Positions 25,416 to 34,018 of a stretch of DNA of 64,000 bases are shown in pieces. Source of the stretch: Alicyclobacillus sp. SO9 (lineage in GTDB: Bacteria > Bacillota > Bacilli > Alicyclobacillales > Alicyclobacillaceae); contig NZ_CP066339.1 of assembly GCF_016406125.1 (NCBI RefSeq), positions 3,472,001 through 3,536,000 of the forward strand, given 5' to 3'. A program made the position numbers and the translations under genes. How positions within the stretch are numbered: position 1 is the stretch's first letter; every line of letters starts with the position of its first letter. Below the pieces are notes generated by a model. It saw nothing but the letters and a program-made list of their open reading frames with translations. It had not been told where the DNA came from and did no database searches.

Positions 25416-27577
25416 TGTGCTCCCTCCCCGCGCAATACCACGCCGTATACAGCAGGAAGCACATCTCGCAAAAAGGGTTCTATTGCAGCGTCGAGTAACT
25501 CCAGTTGCATTCCCTGCTTCGCAACCTGAGCAACTGCCTGTTCAAGCCGCTCCTTTGTCGGAAACTCCGAACCCGGTTTGACAATGACATCGCTCCTGTC
25601 CGTCTGCGACCCGGCCCGCAAACGTGCTTCCACTATTGAAGAAGAAATCTCCACTACCTGGTTGCTCGTACACAACAGTGCTTCGTCTCCAATGACATGC
25701 CGCAGCAACAGGTGCTGCAGTCCAATCCGGAGCGCGTCTGTCAGATCGATACCGACTGTGCCGACGGCCTTCGCACCAAGGTGTAGCCACACAACTGGAA
25801 ATCCAAGCAAATCTTCTTCTAAAGCCACCTGCGGTTCACATTGAAGGGTGTGGAGAACCTGAAGATAGAAATTACACACTTCATCTTCTATGCTAGTGAT
25901 GTTAACGCGGACCATCGGAGCCTGCGTGCGAATCGGCCGCGTCCATGTACGCACGCTCAACTCAGTACGCACGCTCAACTCATGGGTCAAAGTTTTATGC
26001 AACGCTCTCCACAGTGCCTCACTTGTCTCTCCTCCGGTACCGATTCCAACGAAGCTGCCATCCCCCGACACTTGGGCTAAGGCGGAAGCCGCATAAGCTT
26101 CAATCCCGGCGAATCCTGCCTTCTGTCTCGCATCTTCGTGCGTTAAACCCGCACAAATTCGTTCCTGCAGAAGCTTTGCAGGCCCTGGAGACAAAGCCGA
26201 AATGGGTTGCACTCGACACAAAGACAAGGGCAACTGAGTGAGGTCGCCCTCATCCCAAACATGAAAAATACCCGCCCTATCTTCTGTCAGCTCCCCGAAA
26301 TAATGGAGCAGTTGGGCCCTCTGTACCGCTGGTATCGCATTTTTAAAAGCCGTTGCTACGTCTTGGACACGTCTTACTTCTGCAGGGTCGGAGACTGACG
26401 CAAGCGTTGAAGGGATATACGAATGCCAACCGCCCTCGAGAGATATTAAATTAAGGTGGTAGAAGCGATAGTGCGGCCCATGGGCATGTGTTACTCCAGT
26501 TAATGCCTTGAATGCCTCAAATACGAGGACGTTAAACAGGATTGGATAGGCCAGCGCAGAGACGGTCCCAGACAAGTGGTCCAGAGAAGCCAGTGGACCA
26601 GTGGATTCGGCCGCTGCGTCTTTTTCCTGGAGCGTGTGATGTAACTCACTGCCGGATTTGTGAATTCTCCTCCACATTGCCAACCAAGTACCCGCACTGG
26701 TTTGCGCAGTGGTCTGCGGCCCGCAAAATCCTTCCTTACCAGCTAAAACAACGGGCAAAAAGACAAGGCTGTTGTTTCTGCAGACCCCTTCAACGGCTTG
26801 CAATCGCTCAAGTTCTGTTTCATCCGTGGATTCAGCTACAAATAAGACTGCTGTAAAATTTGGCACTATCTTACCCCAAGCGATGGTCGAAGACATCTCG
26901 GCGGGCGAGAAACCGTCCGTGGTACTTTCGGCAGCGTTCGTCATGGCCTCGTCGTGCGTGAGAACAGAGAGTTTTGCTTCACTGTCTCTTTGCCTCGCAG
27001 AAACCTGAACCTGCTGTAATCGCTTCATACAGTGCTCTTCATCACCTGTGACCAATACGGTCAGGTCCACCAATCCTGACTCAAATACAGCGGTCGCAAG
27101 GGGTTCCAGCATGCGACAGGAACCAACGGCAAGGACCTTCGCGCACCGATATTGTTGAAAGCCGTATGCCCCTGAACCTTGGATGTTTTGCAAAAATGCA
27201 ATTTGGGCTGCATATTTCTCTACAATACTGTCACTTAAATCGTGTTCCATATCTTCATTCACATCTCGAGCGAATCCGTTGTGATACAACGTGGACGCAA
27301 TTTCATAGACCCGTTGTGCATGAGCATCCGGCAACCCGTCCGTAATTTCCTCCAAACTGTTTTCCCCGTTTAAAAGCGGGAGCAGCCGCTCCAGCCATGG
27401 TTCGATAGAGCGCCCCTTCATACGAAATGAACCAATGTTGTTACGAACGTACACTGTCCCGTCGAGCCCCGGCAAAACAAACGTGTCGTCATTCACGATT
27501 AAACGCCGGGTTGGCTCAATTCTATCCACAAGCCATTCCTCCTGAAGCAAATCGTCTAAATACTCCGGCTCCATCAT
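25412..27577 (-). CDS. TOMM maturation protein, RRE/ThiF-like
   Basis: A 721-residue protein resembling the family named putative thiazole-containing bacteriocin maturation protein. The first 100 residues (DTFVLPGLDGTVYVRNN, then NSLEEITDGLPDAHAQRVYEIASTLYHNGF) look like a winged-helix RiPP recognition element that would bind the leader peptide. A Rossmann-like segment follows (CAKVLAVGSCRMLEPLATAVFESG), and the remainder has no domain I can name. It probably delivers the precursor to the YcaO enzyme. AAAGG precedes the ATG at 27577. An 18-bp perfect tandem duplication (25947-25982) encodes ELSVRT twice. Confidence 0.82.
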   Translation of the reverse strand: MMEPEYLDDLLQEEWLVDRIEPTRRLIVNDDTFVLPGLDGTVYVRNNIGSFRMKGRSIEPWLERLLPLLNGENSLEEITDGLPDAHAQRVYEIASTLYHNGFARDVNEDMEHDLSDSIVEKYAAQIAFLQNIQGSGAYGFQQYRCAKVLAVGSCRMLEPLATAVFESGLVDLTVLVTGDEEHCMKRLQQVQVSARQRDSEAKLSVLTHDEAMTNAAESTTDGFSPAEMSSTIAWGKIVPNFTAVLFVAESTDETELERLQAVEGVCRNNSLVFLPVVLAGKEGFCGPQTTAQTSAGTWLAMWRRIHKSGSELHHTLQEKDAAAESTGPLASLDHLSGTVSALAYPILFNVLVFEAFKALTGVTHAHGPHYRFYHLNLISLEGGWHSYIPSTLASVSDPAEVRRVQDVATAFKNAIPAVQRAQLLHYFGELTEDRAGIFHVWDEGDLTQLPLSLCRVQPISALSPGPAKLLQERICAGLTHEDARQKAGFAGIEAYAASALAQVSGDGSFVGIGTGGETSEALWRALHKTLTHELSVRTELSVRTWTRPIRTQAPMVRVNITSIEDEVCNFYLQVLHTLQCEPQVALEEDLLGFPVVWLHLGAKAVGTVGIDLTDALRIGLQHLLLRHVIGDEALLCTSNQVVEISSSIVEARLRAGSQTDRSDVIVKPGSEFPTKERLEQAVAQVAKQGMQLELLDAAIEPFLRDVLPAVYGVVLRGEGAQ
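25947..25982. repeat. 18-bp tandem duplication inside the maturation gene
   Basis: GTACGCACGCTCAACTCA is present twice without mismatch, keeping the frame and giving ELSVRT twice. It looks recent. Confidence 0.85.
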
Positions 27578-27625
27578 CCAAGTACCTTTTGTATCATATC
27601 GACGGGAAAGATATTTTGTTCCAAA

Positions 27626-27654
27626 GAGAAAAACCCCGTCTCTAAGACAGGGTT
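27626..27654 (-). terminator. intercistronic terminator after the RiPP precursor
   Basis: On the minus strand AACCCTGTCT-TAG-AGACGGGGTT forms a 10-bp stem (one G-T pair) followed by TTTCTCTTT. It lies between the precursor stop at 27761 and the maturation-gene start at 27577, so it should reduce enzyme transcription relative to precursor. Confidence 0.85.
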
Positions 27655-27760
27655 CGTCTGGCAACGTACAGTCGTCAACTTGCCAGTTACAACGATGCGG
27701 TCGGTGCAATGATGGGGCCGCGAAGCAAGGGGTTGAACCCGCTCTTCTCTAACCTCTGCG

Positions 27761-28048
27761 TTACCAGGGAAAACAGCCGCCGCAGCGATAACAACCGCCA
27801 CAACGGAAGCAGCCGCCGCAGCGATAACATCCTCCACAGCGGAAGCAACCGCCGCAGCGTGCACAGCCACCGCAGCCACCGCAGCCGCCGCAGCCCCCGC
27901 AACCACAGCCCCCGCAACCGCCGCAACCACAGCCGCCGCATTGTGTGAGAACTGTGTCATACTCTCCTGTTTCGTCTGTCTTCTGAACTTTACTTGCTTC
28001 AAAGTCGCCAACGTCCAGCTTCTTTAGTTCGTCCTTGTAATTATCCAT
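27761..28048 (-). CDS. heterocycloanthracin-type TOMM precursor peptide, 20 Cys in Cys-X-X array
   Basis: A 95-residue precursor. The leader (residues 1-36: charged, no Cys, e.g. DELKKLDVGDFEASKV) ends at LTQ. The core from residue 37 is CGGCGCGGC-type DNA followed by six RCGGC-containing units (GGCFRCGGCYRCGG), ending CFPW. There are 20 Cys and no Ser or Thr in the core, so only thiazoles can form. A perfect AGGAGGTGAAT lies before the ATG, so translation should be strong. This matches the strain-variable bacteriocin family with repeated Cys-Xaa-Xaa known in Bacillus. The likely product is a heavily thiazole-modified peptide of unknown activity. Confidence 0.93.
   Translation of the reverse strand: MDNYKDELKKLDVGDFEASKVQKTDETGEYDTVLTQCGGCGCGGCGGCGCGGCGGCGGCGGCARCGGCFRCGGCYRCGGCFRCGGCYRCGGCFPW
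27773..27844. repeat. two 36-bp repeats in the precursor core
   Basis: Residues 69-80 and 81-92 are the same 12-residue unit, FRCGGCYRCGGC. The DNA units are 36 bp and nearly identical, which suggests expansion by unequal recombination or slippage. Confidence 0.8.
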
Positions 28049-28392
28049 TGCTATTCACCTCCTGTTGTGTGGAATCAACACACACAGCAGCTCGTGCAGG
28101 ACGACTACAATTTCTGTCCCCCAGCTCCTGGATGTTCTATAACTATGGAGAGCCGAATTCGTTGGTAAAGGCCTGTATCTCGCGCAAACACCCAATTTTC
28201 AGTCTAAACTCCAACTATTTGGTCCCCAGTAGCTGTACCCTCATGGCTTATGCGCCTAAAAATTTACGGTTTATTCAACAAAAGAATTGATGATTTGACA
28301 GGATTTTCACTTTCGATGAAGTAATAGTCCTAGTAGAGTACACAACACAGACAGAGAGACCTCGAGACGACAGTTGGAAATAGGGTGAAAGT
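28049..28392. other. divergent intergenic region between the RiPP cluster and pilus operon
   Basis: 344 bp without a gene. It must hold promoters in both directions. TTGACA at 28295-28300 points toward the pilus genes but no well-spaced -10 follows. No dyad or riboswitch was recognised. Confidence 0.4.
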
Positions 28393-30045
28393 GTGGCTAG
28401 AAAGAGAATTGGGGACCTGCTGACAGAGTCAAACATTATCAGTGAGACTCAATTGCAGGAGGCTCTATCACAAAAGGGCACAAACGAGAAGGTCGGAGAA
28501 CTGTTGATTCGGCTGGGGTATGTTACGGAACAACAGTTGATTGAGGTTTTGGAGTTTCAACTCGGTATCCCGCATGTCAATCTATATCGCTTCGACATCG
28601 ACCCTTCGGTCGCGAAACTCATCCCAGAGTCTTTAGCGCGGCGCTATCAAGCGTTGGCGATTCGAAAGAATAAAAACCGGCTTTATGTAGCCATGTCCGA
28701 TCCCCTTGATTTCTACGCCATTGACGACATTAAAATGTCTACAGGTTTCACTGTGGAGACTGTCATTGCCAGTGCCAGCGAACTGACGAACTTGATTGAT
28801 CAGACGTACGGTCTCAGTGAACCAATGGATGAATTGGAATCTCTGTTACCGCAGGACGAAGGATTGGAAACTCAGGTGACAGATGAGGACTCCCCCGTTG
28901 CCCGACTGATGACACAGCTCATAGAACACGGACTCAAGACGCAAGCAAGTGATATCCACATTGAACCCCGTGCTGGAGAAGTTCTCATCCGATACCGTAT
29001 TGACGGATTTCTGCGGACGGAACAACGGTTACCCAAGCACATGCAAAATATGCTAACGGCTCGAGTCAAAATCTTGGCAAACCTGGATATTGCAGAGCGT
29101 CGCCTCCCCCAGGACGGCCGATTTCAGATGGATATTAACGTTAGACACGTTGATTTGCGCGTTTCCACAATGCCAACCGTACACGGCGAAAAGTGTGTTC
29201 TGCGCCTGTTTGATATGACCAACGCCATTCTCGCAATTCCAGACCTTAAGCTCTCTCCTCACAACCAGAAACTATTTGAAGAGATGATTCGTTCACCCTA
29301 TGGCATTATTCTGCTTACGGGGCCAACCGGCAGCGGTAAAACCACAACACTCTACGCAGGACTGTCGGAGTTGATGAGTGACGAACACAATATTGTAACA
29401 ATTGAAGATCCCGTTGAATTCGAACTGGACGGAGTCAATCAGGTCCAAGTGAACCCCGCTATCGGCCTCACTTTCGCACGAGGGTTGCGTTCATTGTTGC
29501 GGCAAGACCCAGACATTGTCATGGTTGGTGAGATTCGTGATGCAGAAACCGCAGAAATAGCCATTCGAACAGCCTTAACCGGCCACTTGGTCTTTAGTAC
29601 GCTCCATACCACCGATGCAGTGGGCAGCCTGAATCGACTTATTGACATGGGCATCGAACCGTTTCTAGTCGCCTCCGCGATTGTGGGGGTTGTCGCCCAG
29701 CGACTTGTGCGCCGCATCTGCGACAAATGCGGCAATCCTTATGAACCAACCGAGGCGGAGTGGAACTGGCTCCACCGGTACGGCGTCAGTGAAGGCAATT
29801 TCAAGCGCGGGAAGGGCTGCGGTTACTGCAATCATACAGGCTATGCCGGCAGAATGGCAGTCCAGGAAATAGTCCAACTTGACGATGAGTTGCAGCATCT
29901 CGTTTTGGAAAAGCGATCGTCGGCAGACTATCTGAGGTCCGCCATCAAGCAAGGTATGAAAACGATGCTCGAAGACGGAATTCGCAAAGCGGCACTTGGA
30001 CAGACCACGATATCTGAAGTCATGCGAGTGACTTTAGGAGATTAG
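28393..30045 (+). CDS. pilB: type IV pilus assembly ATPase PilB
   Basis: A 550-residue GspE/PilB extension ATPase. It has the N-terminal MshEN-like domain (RIGDLLTESNIISETQLQEAL), Walker A GPTGSGKTTT near residue 310, the Asp box (TIEDPVEFEL), Walker B PDIVMVGEIRD near 372 and a tetracysteine zinc site (CDKCG near 442, GCGYCNHTGY near 473). It powers pilin polymerisation at the inner membrane. The start is a GTG after AGGGTGA. First gene of a nine-gene operon. Confidence 0.95.
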   Translation: MARKRIGDLLTESNIISETQLQEALSQKGTNEKVGELLIRLGYVTEQQLIEVLEFQLGIPHVNLYRFDIDPSVAKLIPESLARRYQALAIRKNKNRLYVAMSDPLDFYAIDDIKMSTGFTVETVIASASELTNLIDQTYGLSEPMDELESLLPQDEGLETQVTDEDSPVARLMTQLIEHGLKTQASDIHIEPRAGEVLIRYRIDGFLRTEQRLPKHMQNMLTARVKILANLDIAERRLPQDGRFQMDINVRHVDLRVSTMPTVHGEKCVLRLFDMTNAILAIPDLKLSPHNQKLFEEMIRSPYGIILLTGPTGSGKTTTLYAGLSELMSDEHNIVTIEDPVEFELDGVNQVQVNPAIGLTFARGLRSLLRQDPDIVMVGEIRDAETAEIAIRTALTGHLVFSTLHTTDAVGSLNRLIDMGIEPFLVASAIVGVVAQRLVRRICDKCGNPYEPTEAEWNWLHRYGVSEGNFKRGKGCGYCNHTGYAGRMAVQEIVQLDDELQHLVLEKRSSADYLRSAIKQGMKTMLEDGIRKAALGQTTISEVMRVTLGD

Positions 30046-30109
30046 TAGACTTACTAAACGGTTGTAGCTGCGGGCGACAGGTTGAATTTTGGAACAAAGG
30101 GTGAGGCGC

Positions 30110-31354
30110 ATGCAGTATTCGTATCGAGCCATCGCGGCAGGAGGAAAACCAACAAAAGGTGTTGTGACAGCAGGAACCCGCCAAGAAGCGCTTCTGCAAC
30201 TACGCGAGCTTGGCATGACCACAACGGAACTGACCGAAGGCAAAATCCTGACAGGCACCCGTAATTGGCTGTCTTTTCTCACCCAGACCGAAATTCACCT
30301 AGGCGGAAACCACGTTAAATCCGGGGACTTTGCGGCCTTCTGCAGGCAGTTTGCTACACTCATCCGTGCTGGTGTTCAAATTGTGGATGCTGTCAAACTC
30401 CTAGCAAGCCAAACGGAGAGTAAATCTCTTCGAAAAGCACTGGAGGAAGTCAACCTTGACATTCAAAAGGGCAACTTTTTGTCCAGTGCAATCACGAAAC
30501 ACAAGCGAGTCTTCCCAGAAATGTTCGTCAACATGGTGAAAGCAGGCGAAGCATCCGGGAATTTAGATGAAATTATGGACAGAGTCGCAAATTTTTTCGA
30601 GGAGCAACACTACTCTGGTGAAAAAATAAAATCTGCCATGACCTATCCTATTACTGTAGGACTCATGTCCATCGCTGTTGTCATATTTCTCATGGTTCGT
30701 ATCGTTCCTACGTTCGTGAATGTATTTAAGGGAATGAACATCTCACTGCCCCTGCCCACGCGCATTGTCATTGGCGCATCTCACCTGCTTGTTCATTCTT
30801 GGTATTTGATTGTTCTGGCTCTCATTGGTCTCTATGTTTTCTATAGATGGGCACTTCGATACAAGCAAGTTGTGTATTACCGTGATTTGGTGCAGTTGCG
30901 GATACCGGTCTTTGGAAAATTGGCACAGAAATCGTCTATTGCCCAGGTAATGAGAACACTAGCTACCTTGTATAAGAGCGCTGTACCAATCCTGGATGCC
31001 CTTCAATTGACGGCGTCCGCAGCAGGTAATGAAGTCGTGGCGACTCGTCTGAGAGAAGCCATAACGAGTCTCAAAAACGGAAATCGTCTGTCCGACCCGC
31101 TTCGTCAGCACTGGGTGTTCCCTCCTCTCGTGACACATATGGTTCGAATCGGTGAGGAAACAGGGAACCTGGAACTGATGCTGAGTAAAGTAGCCGATTT
31201 TTACGAAGCGGAAGCTCAGGCTCTCGTCGATCGCTTGAAGACACTGATTGAGCCGTTGATGATTGTCTTTCTGGCACTCATTGTTGGTGTCATTGTCAGT
31301 TCGGTAATCGTGCCTATCTTCACAATCTATCAGCATGTGAGTCAGATAGGCTAG
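30110..31354 (+). CDS. pilC: type IV pilus inner-membrane platform protein PilC
   Basis: A 414-residue GspF/PilC-family protein. Two repeated GspF cytoplasmic domains (FCRQFATLIRAGVQIVDAVKLLA and MRTLATLYKSAVPILDALQLTA) each precede membrane segments; the motif FPEMFVNMVKAGEASGNLDEIM is typical. It forms the platform turned by PilB. The ATG at 30110 follows AAGGGTGAGG; a TTG at 30089 is in frame. Confidence 0.94.
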   Translation: MQYSYRAIAAGGKPTKGVVTAGTRQEALLQLRELGMTTTELTEGKILTGTRNWLSFLTQTEIHLGGNHVKSGDFAAFCRQFATLIRAGVQIVDAVKLLASQTESKSLRKALEEVNLDIQKGNFLSSAITKHKRVFPEMFVNMVKAGEASGNLDEIMDRVANFFEEQHYSGEKIKSAMTYPITVGLMSIAVVIFLMVRIVPTFVNVFKGMNISLPLPTRIVIGASHLLVHSWYLIVLALIGLYVFYRWALRYKQVVYYRDLVQLRIPVFGKLAQKSSIAQVMRTLATLYKSAVPILDALQLTASAAGNEVVATRLREAITSLKNGNRLSDPLRQHWVFPPLVTHMVRIGEETGNLELMLSKVADFYEAEAQALVDRLKTLIEPLMIVFLALIVGVIVSSVIVPIFTIYQHVSQIG

Positions 31355-31436
31355 ATTATACAGGCAGCAAGCATAAGAGGACCGATATGGGCCCGTGCAC
31401 GTTGCCGCACATTTATTGGGTGAGGGGAATGATGAT

Positions 31437-32012
31437 ATGAATCTCGAAGAGAACAAAGTCAGAGATGAGGAGCTTGAAGGCCAAGTGCTTCAACAAGTTT
31501 CGGACAAGCCTTCCTTGTTTGTAAGGCTCAAGACATCCATCGTGTCAGGCACTAGCAAAGGTGTCACTTTAATTGAACTGTTAGCCGTCATTGCTATCCT
31601 AGCCGTTATTGCAGCAGTTGCCATTCCTGTTGTCGAAAACTCGATCAACAATTCTAAAATCAGCACCACCAAGCAGAACCTGCAGATTCTCAGCAGTGCG
31701 CTGCAAAGATACTATGCCGCAAACAATAGCTACCCGCAAGCAAGCAAATGGATTGATGCGAGTACAGGCAGTGTGGGCAGCGCTACGTTAGCACAAGACT
31801 TGCAGCCGTACATCCAGGGGATTCCGCAAGACGGTTGGGGTGAAGACTTCCAATACGAATCAACAACGTCTGGGAGTGGATCCAGCAGCGTCAGCGGCTT
31901 CGCAATAGCAACTCCCGACTCTGTGGCGGGTACTGCGAATAGCAAAAAGGCATATTACGTTGCCAGCGGCCCCAACAGCACCGGGAGTCCACAGAGCGGC
32001 AATGCACCGTAA
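31437..32012 (+). CDS. major prepilin-like protein (type II secretion/pilin fold), long leader
   Basis: A 191-residue prepilin. The prepilin peptidase site is KG-VTLIELLAVIAILAVIAA, with the conserved Glu at +5 and a 20-residue hydrophobic helix; residues KISTTKQNLQILSSALQRYYAANNSYP then resemble PulG/ComGC. The 42-residue charged leader (to KG) is longer than the usual 5-10. The tail is Gly/Ser/Thr-rich. It is the probable pilus subunit. GAGGGG lies nine bases before the ATG. Confidence 0.9.
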   Translation: MNLEENKVRDEELEGQVLQQVSDKPSLFVRLKTSIVSGTSKGVTLIELLAVIAILAVIAAVAIPVVENSINNSKISTTKQNLQILSSALQRYYAANNSYPQASKWIDASTGSVGSATLAQDLQPYIQGIPQDGWGEDFQYESTTSGSGSSSVSGFAIATPDSVAGTANSKKAYYVASGPNSTGSPQSGNAP

Positions 32013-32045
32013 GTGTAAATATCACCAACGTTCGGAGGCCAATGT

Positions 32046-33005
32046 ATGCCATTCAAACTCACACGCAGTAAAGCAGTTGCTGGATTGGAATGTACAAACC
32101 ACGGCCTCCGAATGGCCGTGGTGAAACCGAAGCGTGCGGTTTTTGTGCGCTCCCAAGAAATTTACGCTGACTCCCCAGATTGGTACCACGGAGAAGGTTT
32201 GGATAACATGACGGAAGCGCTCAAGCAGGCGGTCCGGCATCAGCGACTGTACGGTGCGGGAGCCGTCATTACTCTCCCCAACGATCAGTGGCTGCTGCGT
32301 TACATGACATTTCCTGTCATGCCGAAGGAACAATTGCGCCAAGCCATCGAACTGGAATTGAACGTATCCATTCACTTGCCGTTTGAAGATGCTGTCTTTG
32401 ACGTGGCAAGTGTGCAGACGCTTACAGACCAGACAGTCGAAGGTGAACAGACAGTGGCAATGATTGCAACGTCCAGAGATTTGGTGGAGAGACTCGCTGG
32501 AATGGCGGAAAACGCGGGGCTTGTCCCAAGGGCAATCGAAGTGCTGCCGCTCTCTGTCGGACGTTTACTCCAGCAAACCGAGGCCATCACGGCCACCCTG
32601 AGCTACGCTGTGCTATACCTGGATGGAACTGATGTCACGATTTCTATCTTTGTGGGCTCAAGTTTATACTTTCACAGACAATTAGGTGACTTACTGTCGG
32701 AGGTTGAGGAGTCTGCTCATGTCCATCTGAGTGTAAGGGACCTTGCTGTGGAAATAAATCGCGTTGTTGATTTCTTCCAACACACCCTGTCCAGCGGTGC
32801 TCGGCACGTGGCAGACTTGTTTCTCCACATTGGCATTACAGATTCCATGAGTGACGATGCCAATCCATTGGAAACACAGTTGGCCGAAGAACTACCGCAG
32901 TTGAACGTGCACAAGGTAGATATTGAAGGAGTTCGTCGACGCAGGGGATTATTCCCGCCCTTTTATCCGGCTGTTGGCATGGCTCTGAAGGGGGCTCGCG
33001 GCTAA
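32046..33005 (+). CDS. pilM: type IV pilus assembly protein PilM
   Basis: A 319-residue actin-like protein. The start GLECTNHGLRMAVVK and LRYMTFPVMPKEQLRQAIELELNVSIHLPFEDAVFD are PilM signatures; ATP-fold elements can be seen later (AVLYLDGTDVTISIF). It sits in the cytoplasm and links to the PilN N terminus. GGAGGC is upstream. The stop overlaps the pilN start by one base. Confidence 0.92.
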   Translation: MPFKLTRSKAVAGLECTNHGLRMAVVKPKRAVFVRSQEIYADSPDWYHGEGLDNMTEALKQAVRHQRLYGAGAVITLPNDQWLLRYMTFPVMPKEQLRQAIELELNVSIHLPFEDAVFDVASVQTLTDQTVEGEQTVAMIATSRDLVERLAGMAENAGLVPRAIEVLPLSVGRLLQQTEAITATLSYAVLYLDGTDVTISIFVGSSLYFHRQLGDLLSEVEESAHVHLSVRDLAVEINRVVDFFQHTLSSGARHVADLFLHIGITDSMSDDANPLETQLAEELPQLNVHKVDIEGVRRRRGLFPPFYPAVGMALKGARG

Positions 33006-33514
33006 TGGATATTAACCTGCTGCCCCAAAGCTACAGGACACAGTCATCTCGACTGCCTGTTTATCTAGGCGGGGGGCTTCTCGCATTGGCTCTCTTGTTC
33101 GGAGCAGTGGATGTGTGGAACGCTGTCCAGATAACAGGTCTGTCGCACCAACGCCAGACGGATAAGACAGCCTACGCAGAAGCAATGAAACAGGACGCCG
33201 CTTTGCGTACAAAGATGCACAGCACATCGTCTGCTCAAGCGACGCCAGGTCATTCTGTAAACCTACAGATGATTGTATCAGACTTAATGAAAGCTGCCGG
33301 CAATGTGGTGTTACATCACATCATTTTTAAGCAACCTGACACCATCAGCGGTACAGGAACCGCGGCTTCTTTGGACGCGCTGGCGTCCTATGAGGCAAAG
33401 CTGTCTGGCAATAAAGCCATTAGTAGTGTATGGGTTACTGATGTCACGAAAGTTGCAGGGGGAAAGTATTCGTTTGATATGACTGTACAGGCCTCAAATG
33501 GAGGTGCGTCGTGA
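33005..33514 (+). CDS. pilN: type IV pilus assembly protein PilN
   Basis: A 169-residue single-pass membrane protein. Its N-terminal MDINLLPQSYR is the PilN motif that docks on PilM, followed by one transmembrane helix (VYLGGGLLALALLFGAVDVW) and a coiled-coil plus ferredoxin-like extracytoplasmic domain. The pilM stop and this ATG share the A (TAATG), and its stop overlaps the next start as GTGA. Confidence 0.9.
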   Translation: MDINLLPQSYRTQSSRLPVYLGGGLLALALLFGAVDVWNAVQITGLSHQRQTDKTAYAEAMKQDAALRTKMHSTSSAQATPGHSVNLQMIVSDLMKAAGNVVLHHIIFKQPDTISGTGTAASLDALASYEAKLSGNKAISSVWVTDVTKVAGGKYSFDMTVQASNGGAS

Positions 33515-34014
33515 ATAGCGCAAAAAAACGAAATTTGACACTCGCATTGCTGGCGCTGGTGACACTTGCGGGTGCAGGCATCTACATCTTTACCGGAAAT
33601 AAAACACAGTCGCTGCGAAACCAGCAACAAGCACTGACATCAAAACTAAGTTCCGAACGGGTGGTTCTTGCACAGGATGAAAAAAACTACAAGGCACAGC
33701 AAAATACAGCAACTTCCAGTCCTATGCTTCATGCATCCTCTGAGCCAGCGTTGTTTCGGAGCATGACACAGTTGGCTGGACAAGCAAACGTGTCCATTCA
33801 ATCCATGTCAATCAGTAAAGCAGGAAAAGGTACCTCGCAAAACGCGTCCGCCACCCTAAGAGTACACGGGACAACCAGTGAACTCCTGAGTTTTGTCGCA
33901 GTTTTGCAAGACTCACCCGGTACCTTATCTATTACGGCGCTGGATTTACAGACCGCAAAAGGTCCCACTACGATGGCGCTTCAAATCACGCTGCCTGTCG
34001 GGAGGCATTCATAG
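33511..34014 (+). CDS. pilO: PilO-like type IV pilus alignment protein
   Basis: A 167-residue protein with one N-terminal transmembrane helix (LTLALLALVTLAGAGIYIF), a coiled coil (LRNQQQALTSKLSSERVVLAQDEKNYKAQQ) and a small alpha/beta domain (ALFRSMTQLAGQANVSIQSMS). Position after pilN and topology make it PilO-like, although sequence similarity alone is weak. The start is a GTG overlapping the pilN stop. Confidence 0.78.
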   Translation: MNSAKKRNLTLALLALVTLAGAGIYIFTGNKTQSLRNQQQALTSKLSSERVVLAQDEKNYKAQQNTATSSPMLHASSEPALFRSMTQLAGQANVSIQSMSISKAGKGTSQNASATLRVHGTTSELLSFVAVLQDSPGTLSITALDLQTAKGPTTMALQITLPVGRHS

Positions 34015-34018
34015 TCCT

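Noticed and set aside
27709..27948. Arg/Ser/Asn-rich frame on the plus strand across the precursor
   Set aside because: It is the antisense of the Cys/Gly repeat of the RiPP precursor; repetitive codons keep all frames open.
27574..28011. Ala/Val-rich frame on the minus strand overlapping the precursor
   Set aside because: Shifted-frame shadow of the same repeats, no ribosome site.
27761..28048. Precursor repeats considered as a CRISPR or VNTR element
   Set aside because: The repeats are in frame in a well-started coding sequence next to TOMM enzymes; no spacers.
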